A stretch of 34,069 nucleotides of DNA from an uncultured Lachnospiraceae bacterium (GTDB lineage: Bacteria > Bacillota > Clostridia > Lachnospirales > Lachnospiraceae). Of the stretch, positions 24,661 to 31,052 are shown piece by piece; the stretch's first letter is position 1; each line of letters opens with the position of its first letter. The stretch is from contig CAJUIS010000025.1 in assembly GCA_910586645.1 (NCBI GenBank), forward strand, positions 1-34,069, written 5' to 3'. Made by a program: the position numbers and the translations under genes. Under the pieces are notes generated by a model. That model ran no database searches, was not told the origin of the DNA, and worked only from the letters and a program-made list of their open reading frames with translations.

Positions 24661-25587
24661 ATGGCAAAACGTATTTTAAATATGACCCCGGCGGAACTTA
24701 CGAATCTGACAAAACAGGATTTTCTCTCGGCGGTTGCCGGCAGCGAAGGCAGAGTTCTGGCAAGCGAAACCATAGGCATTACCATGCCGATTCTTACAGA
24801 TGTGACGAATGCAGAATTTGCGGCGTCTATGGGAGCCGATTTGATTCTTTTAAATATGTTTGATGTGAAAGAGCCAAGAATTGAAGCCCTTCCTGCTGTG
24901 GACAAAACAGAAGTTGTGCGGGAAGTGAAACGTCTGACCGGGCGCATGGTAGGAATTAATTTAGAACCGGTCGATGAACAGGCCATATCAGAACATTCCG
25001 AAACGCTGTGGGCAATGAGCGCGGGACGCTATGCAACGGCAGAAAATGCGGTTCTTGCGCAGAAGATGGGCGTAGATATGATTGTTTTAACCGGAAATCC
25101 CGGAAATGGCGTAAGCAACGAGGCAATTGTCGCCTCTTTAAAGTCGATTTCTGCAGCGGTTGGAGATAACATTGCGCTTGCCGCAGGAAAAATGCATGCG
25201 TCAGGCGTTATTGGCGAAGGAGGGCAAAACATCATCACAAGAGAAGACATCCTTCAGTTTTCCAAAGCCGGGGCGGATGTAATTTTAATGCCTGCGCCCG
25301 GAACTGTGCCGGGAATTACGACAGAATATATCCGGGAGCTTGTGGCGTATGCGCACAGCCTTGGAAAACTTACGATAACTGCTATTGGCACTTCACAGGA
25401 AGGCGCTGATACGGATACTATCAGGAGGATTGCGCTTGAATGTAAAATGACAGGGACCGATATCCATCATATTGGAGATTCCGGCTGCGTGGGGATGGCT
25501 CTTCCGGAAAATATTATGGCCTATAGCGTGGCAATCCGGGGAATCCGGCACACATATCACAGAATGGCACAATCGCTTGCGCGCTGA
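24661..25587 (+). CDS. TIM-barrel-like protein of unknown function (DUF7916-like)
   Basis: A 308-residue cytosolic protein with alternating beta/alpha pattern: ETIGITMPILTDVTNAEFAA, GADLILLNMFDV, MVGINLEP, MGVDMIVLTGNPGNGV, LAAGKMHASG, GADVILMPAPGTVPG and ITAIGTSQEG, each ending a strand with small or charged residues as in TIM barrels of the PEP-mutase or aldolase type. Database entries of this type are often called haloacid dehalogenase-like or DUF7916; I see no HAD DxDxT motif. A His-rich segment (TGTDIHHIGDSG, then IRHTYHRM) near the C-terminus could bind metal. It sits 50 nt after rpiB. The reaction is unknown. Confidence 0.75.
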   Translation: MAKRILNMTPAELTNLTKQDFLSAVAGSEGRVLASETIGITMPILTDVTNAEFAASMGADLILLNMFDVKEPRIEALPAVDKTEVVREVKRLTGRMVGINLEPVDEQAISEHSETLWAMSAGRYATAENAVLAQKMGVDMIVLTGNPGNGVSNEAIVASLKSISAAVGDNIALAAGKMHASGVIGEGGQNIITREDILQFSKAGADVILMPAPGTVPGITTEYIRELVAYAHSLGKLTITAIGTSQEGADTDTIRRIALECKMTGTDIHHIGDSGCVGMALPENIMAYSVAIRGIRHTYHRMAQSLAR

Positions 25588-25636
25588 CAGCAGAAGCCGG
25601 CTTTTTGATATTTTTCAAGAATAAGGTAAAAAAAGG

Positions 25637-25665
25637 TTGAAAAAACAGACCTTTTATTATAGAAT
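25637..25665 (+). promoter_or_regulatory. Promoter of efp
   Basis: TTGAAA (25637-25642), a 17-bp spacer and TAGAAT (25660-25665), 43 bp upstream of the efp start. Confidence 0.6.
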
Positions 25666-25708
25666 TGTACAAGTGATTAAGGTACAAACGTATTAAGGAG
25701 GAAAATTT

Positions 25709-26266
25709 ATGATTTCAGCAGGCGATTTCAGGAATGGTATTACGATAGAATTGGAAGGTAATATTTTTCAGATTATTGAATTTCAGCATGTAAAGCCGGG
25801 AAAGGGTGCGGCCTTTGTCAGAACGAAGCTGAAAAATATTAAGAGCGGCGGTATTGTGGAAAAGACATTCCGTCCTACGGAGAAATGTGAAACGGCGCAT
25901 ATCGATCGGAAAGATTATCAGTATCTGTATGCGGACGGCGATTTGTTCTATTTTATGGATGTTGAAACATATGATCAGATTGCGCTTGGAAAAACGGATA
26001 TTGGCGATGCACTGAAGTTTGTGAAAGAAAATGAAATGGTCAAAGTATGTTCTCATAAAGGAAACGTATTTGCTGTAGAACCTCCTTTGTTTGTAGAACT
26101 TCAGATAACGGAGACAGAGCCTGGATTTAAAGGCGATACGGCTACAGGCGCGACAAAACCTGCCGTAGTGGAAACAGGCGCTACGGTATATGTTCCGTTG
26201 TTTGTAAATCAGGAAGACGTCATTAAAATTGATACCAGAACAGGGGAATATTTATCCAGAGTATAA
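25709..26266 (+). CDS. efp: Translation elongation factor P
   Basis: A 185-residue three-barrel factor that relieves ribosome stalling at polyproline. It begins MISAGDFRNGITIELEGN; the loop that reaches the peptidyl centre reads KPGKGAAFVR, with the Lys (about 32) that is modified in some bacteria. Domains II/III are complete and end GEYLSRV. A strong AAGGAGG site precedes ATG 25709. It is monocistronic, between its own promoter and the terminator at 26277-26311. Confidence 0.96.
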   Translation: MISAGDFRNGITIELEGNIFQIIEFQHVKPGKGAAFVRTKLKNIKSGGIVEKTFRPTEKCETAHIDRKDYQYLYADGDLFYFMDVETYDQIALGKTDIGDALKFVKENEMVKVCSHKGNVFAVEPPLFVELQITETEPGFKGDTATGATKPAVVETGATVYVPLFVNQEDVIKIDTRTGEYLSRV

Positions 26267-26276
26267 AAGCATACGA

Positions 26277-26311
26277 AACGGCTGTCCGGGAGTTTGGGAT
26301 GGCCGTTTTTT
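26277..26311 (+). terminator. Rho-independent terminator of efp
   Basis: AACGGCTGTCC (26277-26287) pairs with GGATGGCCGTT (26297-26307), followed by a run of six T. It lies between efp and the convergent AraC gene. Confidence 0.8.
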
Positions 26312-26323
26312 GTTTGAGAAAGT

Positions 26324-27190
26324 TTATGAGGGATTTCCGGGCGTCGGCATTCTGTTTTGATTCCGCCATTCCCTCGGTGAAATGCCATAGACATTTTTAA
26401 ACGCTCTTGAGAAATGGAGCGGGTTGTCATAACCGACTGCACTGCTGATGTCGCTGACGGTAAGTTTTGTCAGTTTTAGAAGCTCGGCGGCTTTGGTCAT
26501 GCGGTAATTTAATAAAAATTCCTGAGGAGTCCGCCCGGTGGACTCCTTAAATATTTTTCCAAAATAGCTGCGGTTTAAACCGCAGTTGTCTGCAATGTCT
26601 TCCACAGAAATATCGTTGTGGAAATTTTGTTCCATAAAATTTAAAGCTTCCCGCACATAAAAATCGCGAAGACGGCCTCCTTTTTTCAGCCTTATAGAAG
26701 AAACGGAATTTGTCATAGCGTCGAAAAAGAGATAGAGATGCCCGATCAGATGAAATGGAGACGAGCCGCCATGTTCTGCAATATAAAGCATTTCATTCAT
26801 CATTGTTTCACGCAGGACGTGGGAGTTGGCCCGATAAATGGGAGTATTTAAAGAAAATCCCGCAATTTCAACGGCTTCCTTTACGCGCAGCCCGTCAAAT
26901 TCCAGCCAGGCGTACTCCCATGGAAGATTTTTGTCCGCAATGTAAGTTGTAATCTGGTTTGGAAAAATCATAAAGCCCTGTCCGCTTTTGATTTGATATG
27001 TCTGCGTAATTCCGGAAGAATCGTCCGCATACAAAGTGCCTGTACCGGAAATGACATAGTGAAACAAAAAATGAGTCCTTGCGGCAGGGCCAAAGGAATG
27101 GGACGGCGCACACCGTTCCCATCCGAACTGGTAAAGGCTTAGGTCAACAAAATTTTCATTTGGAAAAACAGAAAACAGAAAATCTTTCAT
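26324..27190 (-). CDS. AraC-family regulator of the alpha-galactoside operon
   Basis: A 288-residue regulator with an N-terminal cupin sugar-sensing domain (about 15-165; HFLFHYVISGTGTLY) and a C-terminal double helix-turn-helix (about 185-285; SVEDIADNCGLNRSYFGKIF, then VSDISSAVGYDNPLHFSRAF and YGISPREWR). The arrangement matches MsmR/RafR-type activators. It is divergent from the solute-binding-protein gene, so it probably controls that operon and responds to a galactoside such as raffinose or melibiose. The 14-bp dyad at 27329-27385 lies in the shared upstream region, about 140 bp from its start, and is a candidate binding site. Confidence 0.9.
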   Translation of the reverse strand: MKDFLFSVFPNENFVDLSLYQFGWERCAPSHSFGPAARTHFLFHYVISGTGTLYADDSSGITQTYQIKSGQGFMIFPNQITTYIADKNLPWEYAWLEFDGLRVKEAVEIAGFSLNTPIYRANSHVLRETMMNEMLYIAEHGGSSPFHLIGHLYLFFDAMTNSVSSIRLKKGGRLRDFYVREALNFMEQNFHNDISVEDIADNCGLNRSYFGKIFKESTGRTPQEFLLNYRMTKAAELLKLTKLTVSDISSAVGYDNPLHFSRAFKNVYGISPREWRNQNRMPTPGNPS

Positions 27191-27770
27191 CGTATTATAC
27201 TCCTGATTGTTATTTCACAGATATGCCTGTTCTGGTATTTTATATGCTCGTTTGATGAATTTAATATGTGTTATTTCCTAAAAATTTTTACAATTTTTTT
27301 AGAAATGCTCTACTAGTATAGCCGTAAATATACCAAAATGCCAGCCTATTTTTCATATATTCTAAAAAAGCGGCATTTTGGTATAAAAGTAAAAAAAAGA
27401 TGCTATTTATAGACGCATTATGGGATGTTAGAATATTTACAGCAAGAAATGGATAAGACAGATTATCCAAAAAAGTATCTTTGAGTGCATTTTATGCGTA
27501 AAACAATCCTGGATGACAGGAGGATGTGATCAGACGTCCGTTGCACAAAATACGCAAACATCGGCATACTCGCCGCTTCTCTGCAGCGGCGCACAGGATG
27601 CGAAAAACTCTTTCTGCCAGATATATGGGTTATGTTGACAGGATTTTCCGTAAATATCGCGCTAAGCGGGGTGTGCGGACGGCGGAAATGGGTTTTGGAG
27701 CATATTTTAAGAAAATGGCGGCTCTGTCATTATATGTGGGAACGATGAAATGTTCTTTCAGATACTTCTG
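27191..27770. other. Long regulatory gap between araC-like gene and sugar operon
   Basis: 580 bp without a convincing gene. The open frames here are short, Arg-rich or run through the repeats, and do not look like proteins. Contents: AT-rich divergent promoter area (27230-27420), a 14-bp dyad (27329-27385), and a more GC-rich block (about 27520-27740) with a 7-bp stem, CGCCGCT/AGCGGCG, at 27571-27591. The block's composition and decayed look suggest a dispersed non-coding element. From 27741 the sequence resembles a worn copy of the 52-bp repeat that follows. Confidence 0.6.
27329..27385. promoter_or_regulatory. Perfect 14-bp dyad, candidate regulator site
   Basis: TATACCAAAATGCC (27329-27342) and GGCATTTTGGTATA (27372-27385) are exact inverted copies with 29 bp between them; arm centres are 43 bp apart, about four helical turns. 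The location between divergent regulator and operon suggests operator half-sites for the AraC-type protein. A long-loop RNA hairpin is the alternative. Confidence 0.6.
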
Positions 27771-27959
27771 TGCACAAAAAGATTGTGCAAAAACCATGAA
27801 ATACCCTTCGGGTATACCTCTATGCACAAAAAAATTGTGCAAGAACCATGAAATACCCTTCGGGTATACCTCTATGCACAGAAAGCATGTGCAATAATAA
27901 TGAAACACCCTCCGGGTGTCCCTCTATGCACAAAAAATATGTGCAATAATAATGAAAGG
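27771..27959 (+). repeat. 52-bp tandem repeat with paired palindromes, four copies
   Basis: Units begin at 27771, 27823, 27875 and 27927, exactly 52 bp apart; the fourth is cut short and runs into the AAAGGAG ribosome binding site of the next gene. Palindrome A is TGCACA-N7-TGTGCA in all four. Palindrome B is ATACCC-TTC-GGGTAT in units 1 and 2 (27801-27815, 27853-27867) and ACACCC-TCC-GGGTGT in unit 3 (27905-27919), so both arms changed together. A degenerate half-unit lies at about 27741-27770. Expected in the leader or promoter of the sugar operon. Confidence 0.9.
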
Positions 27960-27969
27960 AGAAAAAGGG

Positions 27970-29235
27970 ATGAGGAAAAAAGGTTTCGCTATTCTGTCGT
28001 GCACTGTACTTGCGATGGGGGGGTTATTCGGCTGTGGCGAGCAAAACAGCGGAAAAACCGAAATCGAATTGGTGCAGTACAAACCGGAAGCAGTGGAGGT
28101 CTTCAAAAAGCTGGAAGAAAAATTTAACAGTACGCATGACGACATTCACTTAAAAATTGATTCACCAAACGACGCAATGACAATTTTGAAAACCAGATTT
28201 GTCCGGGAAGATTATCCGGATATTCTGGGAATCGGAGGAGATATTAATTATTCGTATTTTATCGACTCCAACATTCTGGCGGATGTGTCTGATTTTGACG
28301 GGCTTTCCGAGGTCAACGAGGGTTATGTGAATATACTGGAGGGTCTGGAATTTGTTCCGACAGAAGGTACATATGGCGTGCCCTATGTGGCAAACGCAGC
28401 GGGGATTCTTTACAACAGGAAAATGTTTCAGGATCACGGCTGGAAAATTCCAACAACCTGGGAGGAACTGATGACGCTTTGCGATACGATTCAGTCCGAG
28501 GGAATTTTACCATTCTACTTTGGATTTAAAGATACCTGGACCTGCCTTGCGCCCTGGAACTCTCTGGCGGTCGATTTGGCTCCGTCTGACGTTTGCCAGC
28601 AGGTCAATGCGGGAAACGCCAAATTTTCAGATGAATACAGGGAAACGGCAGAAAAAATGTTAAAGCTTGTACAATATGGGGAAGAAGGCCCGTTTGCTTA
28701 CGGATACAACGATGCATGTACGGCATTTGCAAATGGAGAATCGGCAATGTTCGCCATCGGAAGCTACGCCGTTCCCCAGATTAAATCCGTAAATCCGGAT
28801 TTGGACATCGACTCTTTTGTAACGCCGGGAAGCGACAGCGCAGACGGCAATACGTTAAACTCCGGCGTGGATTTGATGTTTGCTGTAACGGAAGACTGTG
28901 AAAATAAAGAAGCGGCTTACGAAGTCATCCGCTTTTTGATGGAGGATGAAAATATCCAGTTATATCTGGATGACCAGAATGCGGTTCCGTGTAAAAGCGG
29001 AGAATTTAATCTTGCTTCAAACTTAGACGGCATGAAAGACTATATTTCATCCGGAAATATGACGGATTACCAGGATCATTATTATCCTGCCGAGATGGCT
29101 GTGGATGCACAGATTCAGACGTTTTTAATTGAGCAGGACGTAGACGCTTTTCTGGATAAGTTTGATAAAGACTGGCTGAGGTATAACAGGGACATTATCC
29201 GTAAAGTGGAAGAGTACAATGCCAAAAATAAATAA
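27970..29235 (+). CDS. Carbohydrate ABC transporter solute-binding lipoprotein
   Basis: A 421-residue extracellular binding protein of the MsmE/RafE class (family 1 sugar-binding). A lipoprotein signal, MRKKGFAILSCTVLAMGGLFGC, places the acylated Cys at about residue 22, followed by the mature domain with LYNRKMFQDHGWKIPTTWEE, the classic sugar-SBP segment, and FANGESAMFAIGSYAVPQI. The frame is open from 27916, but AAAGGAG at 27955-27961 and the signal peptide fix the start at ATG 27970. It heads the operon SBP-permease-permease-alpha-galactosidase, so the likely ligand is raffinose, stachyose, melibiose or a similar alpha-galactoside. Confidence 0.92.
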   Translation: MRKKGFAILSCTVLAMGGLFGCGEQNSGKTEIELVQYKPEAVEVFKKLEEKFNSTHDDIHLKIDSPNDAMTILKTRFVREDYPDILGIGGDINYSYFIDSNILADVSDFDGLSEVNEGYVNILEGLEFVPTEGTYGVPYVANAAGILYNRKMFQDHGWKIPTTWEELMTLCDTIQSEGILPFYFGFKDTWTCLAPWNSLAVDLAPSDVCQQVNAGNAKFSDEYRETAEKMLKLVQYGEEGPFAYGYNDACTAFANGESAMFAIGSYAVPQIKSVNPDLDIDSFVTPGSDSADGNTLNSGVDLMFAVTEDCENKEAAYEVIRFLMEDENIQLYLDDQNAVPCKSGEFNLASNLDGMKDYISSGNMTDYQDHYYPAEMAVDAQIQTFLIEQDVDAFLDKFDKDWLRYNRDIIRKVEEYNAKNK

Positions 29236-29252
29236 AGGGGAGGAGCAGGATT

Positions 29253-30119
29253 ATGAAAAAAATGAATAACAGGGAGCGGACGTTTGCCCTGATGACAATA
29301 CCGATTCTGATTTTGTTTTTTGTATTCAACACATTGCCGTTAATCCAGGGATTTATCTACAGTTTTACAAATTTTAAAGGATACGGCACCTACGACTGGG
29401 TTGGCCTTCGAAATTATGCCGATTTATTTACAGACGGCCGCGTCGGAAATTCTTATTGGTTTACGATTAAGCTTGCGATTGTGACAACGGTTGTGGTAAA
29501 CGTAATCAGCCTGATTCTTGCAATTGGATTAAACAGCAAAATTAAATTTAAAAGCGCTCTGCGCGGTATGTATTTTGTGCCGAACATTCTTGGAGCTTTG
29601 GTTGTAGGTTATATTTTCAACTATTTCTTTACGTATATTGTTCCTGCAGTCATTGATATGATGGGCAGCGAAGGCACGAGTATCCTCGCCAGCACAAAAT
29701 GGGCGTGGGTCGGAATTATGATTGTCTGTGCATGGCAGGCAATTGCAATGAACACAATCATTTACATATCCGGTCTCCAGACTGTGCCGGAAGACGTATA
29801 TGAAGCAGGATCCATTGACGGAGCAACCGGATGGGCGCAGTTCCGGCACCTGACATTCCCGTTGATTGTACCGTTTTTCAGTATCAATATGGTTCTTTGC
29901 GTCAAGAACTTTTTGATGGTATTTGATCAGATTATGGCATTGACAAAGGGCGGCCCGGCGCAGAGTACAGAATCTATTTCCTATTTGATTTACAACAATG
30001 GTATGTCAGGCGGACAGTTCGGCTTCCAAAGCGCTAACGCAGTTCTGTTCTTTATCATTATTGTAGTGTTCTCTGTGACCCAGCTTACAATTACAGGTAA
30101 AAAGGAGGAGCAGTTATAA
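29253..30119 (+). CDS. Carbohydrate ABC transporter permease (MsmF-like)
   Basis: A 288-residue membrane protein with six predicted helices, opening with helix IPILILFFVFNTLPLIQGF. The EAA loop that docks the ATPase reads EAGSIDGATGWAQFRHLTFP (about 188-207). It is the MalF-type partner of the next gene and starts 17 nt after the binding protein with a GGGGAGGAG site. It overlaps the second permease by 1 nt (TAATG). Confidence 0.92.
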   Translation: MKKMNNRERTFALMTIPILILFFVFNTLPLIQGFIYSFTNFKGYGTYDWVGLRNYADLFTDGRVGNSYWFTIKLAIVTTVVVNVISLILAIGLNSKIKFKSALRGMYFVPNILGALVVGYIFNYFFTYIVPAVIDMMGSEGTSILASTKWAWVGIMIVCAWQAIAMNTIIYISGLQTVPEDVYEAGSIDGATGWAQFRHLTFPLIVPFFSINMVLCVKNFLMVFDQIMALTKGGPAQSTESISYLIYNNGMSGGQFGFQSANAVLFFIIIVVFSVTQLTITGKKEEQL

Positions 30120-30967
30120 TGAAAGAGAAAGTGAAAGTAAAAGAAAAATTTAACTGGCCGGTTACCATTCTATTAATGATCGGGCTGATTACAATTATAT
30201 TTCCTCTGTATATGACGATTGTCATCGCGTTTAAGCAGCCGTCGGAAATGACAAACAGCGTTTCCGGGATTCTTTCCCTTCCAAGGCACTGGAGCCTGGA
30301 AAACTTTAAAGAGGCGATGCGCGTGACGGATTTCTGGCGTTCGTTATTTAACAGCCTTATGATTACAGCGGTTACGGTTGTGCTTTCTGTCGTTTTGCAT
30401 TCTATGATTGGATATGCAGTAGGGCGCAACAAGGCAAGAAACAAAAAATACAGCCTTGTATATATGTATGTAGTCAGCGGTATGTTTGTCCCGTTTGCCA
30501 TTTTGATGATGCCTCTTGTAAAACAGACGGCAAAGCTTGGCATTGCAAATGTTGTTGGCGTAATTCTCTGTTATGTGGTATTCTATATGCCGATGAACCT
30601 GATGCTTTATTCCGGCTATCTGGTCAACATTCCGGTGGCGCTTGAAGAAGCGGCTAGAATTGACGGAGCAACGACATTCCGGACGTTCTGGAAAGTAATT
30701 TTCCCGATTATGAAACCAATGCATGCAACAGTTGCCGTTATTACGGCTCTCAGCGTATGGAATGATGTAATGACGCCGCTTGTCATTATGTCGGGAAGCG
30801 GAATGAATACGCTGCCATTGGCGCAGATGACATTCCAGACACAGTTTGGCACAAATTACAACCTTGCATTTGCATCTTATCTGCTTGCACTGCTTCCGAT
30901 TCTGATTTTCTATATCATCTGTCAGAAGCAAATCTTAAACGGCGTAGTAAACGGCGCGGTGAAATAG
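30119..30967 (+). CDS. Carbohydrate ABC transporter permease (MsmG-like)
   Basis: A 282-residue MalG-type permease with six predicted helices and an EAA loop, EEAARIDGATTFRTFWKVIF (about 177-196). The opening WPVTILLMIGLITIIFPLYM is the first helix. It forms a heterodimeric channel with the upstream permease. No ATP-binding subunit is encoded in the operon, so a multitask ATPase of MsmK/MsmX type elsewhere on the chromosome is expected. Confidence 0.92.
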   Translation: MKEKVKVKEKFNWPVTILLMIGLITIIFPLYMTIVIAFKQPSEMTNSVSGILSLPRHWSLENFKEAMRVTDFWRSLFNSLMITAVTVVLSVVLHSMIGYAVGRNKARNKKYSLVYMYVVSGMFVPFAILMMPLVKQTAKLGIANVVGVILCYVVFYMPMNLMLYSGYLVNIPVALEEAARIDGATTFRTFWKVIFPIMKPMHATVAVITALSVWNDVMTPLVIMSGSGMNTLPLAQMTFQTQFGTNYNLAFASYLLALLPILIFYIICQKQILNGVVNGAVK

Positions 30968-30992
30968 CAGTTTGGGTGCAAAGTAAAAGTGG

Positions 30993-31034
30993 CTTCGGGC
31001 GTGCAGAAAAAATAATGCATCAGCGCGCCCGAAG
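30993..31034 (+). promoter_or_regulatory. Intercistronic stem-loop before the alpha-galactosidase gene
   Basis: CTTCGGGCGTGC (30993-31004) pairs with GCGCGCCCGAAG (31023-31034) over 12 bp with one G-U pair and an 18-nt A-rich loop. No U-tract follows, so it is more likely a processing or stability element than a terminator. The AGGAGGGA ribosome binding site begins 7 nt later. Confidence 0.6.
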
Positions 31035-31052
31035 TAAATCAGGAGGGACAGA

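Noticed and set aside
25588..25636. AAGCCGGCTTTTT as a terminator after the TIM-barrel gene
   Set aside because: The palindrome has no loop, so no useful hairpin can form despite the following T-run.
27635..27659. TTGACA at 27635 as -35 of the sugar-operon promoter
   Set aside because: No -10 at 16-18 bp; the nearest TATCGC is only 13 bp away.
27526..27897. 123-codon plus-strand open frame upstream of the sugar operon
   Set aside because: The first part is unusually Arg/Lys/His-rich, and the end simply translates the 52-bp repeats; no ribosome binding site and no family resemblance.
27630..27908. 92-codon minus-strand open frame through the repeats
   Set aside because: The frame is open because the repeat unit happens to lack stops; the product is a repeat translation with no protein-like pattern.
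27771..27959. CRISPR array
   Set aside because: Repeats are contiguous 52-bp units without unique spacers and no cas genes are present.
30344..30931. 195-codon minus-strand frame opposite the second permease
   Set aside because: It is the antisense of a clear permease gene and is rich in Cys/His/Asn, typical of shadow frames; no start signals.
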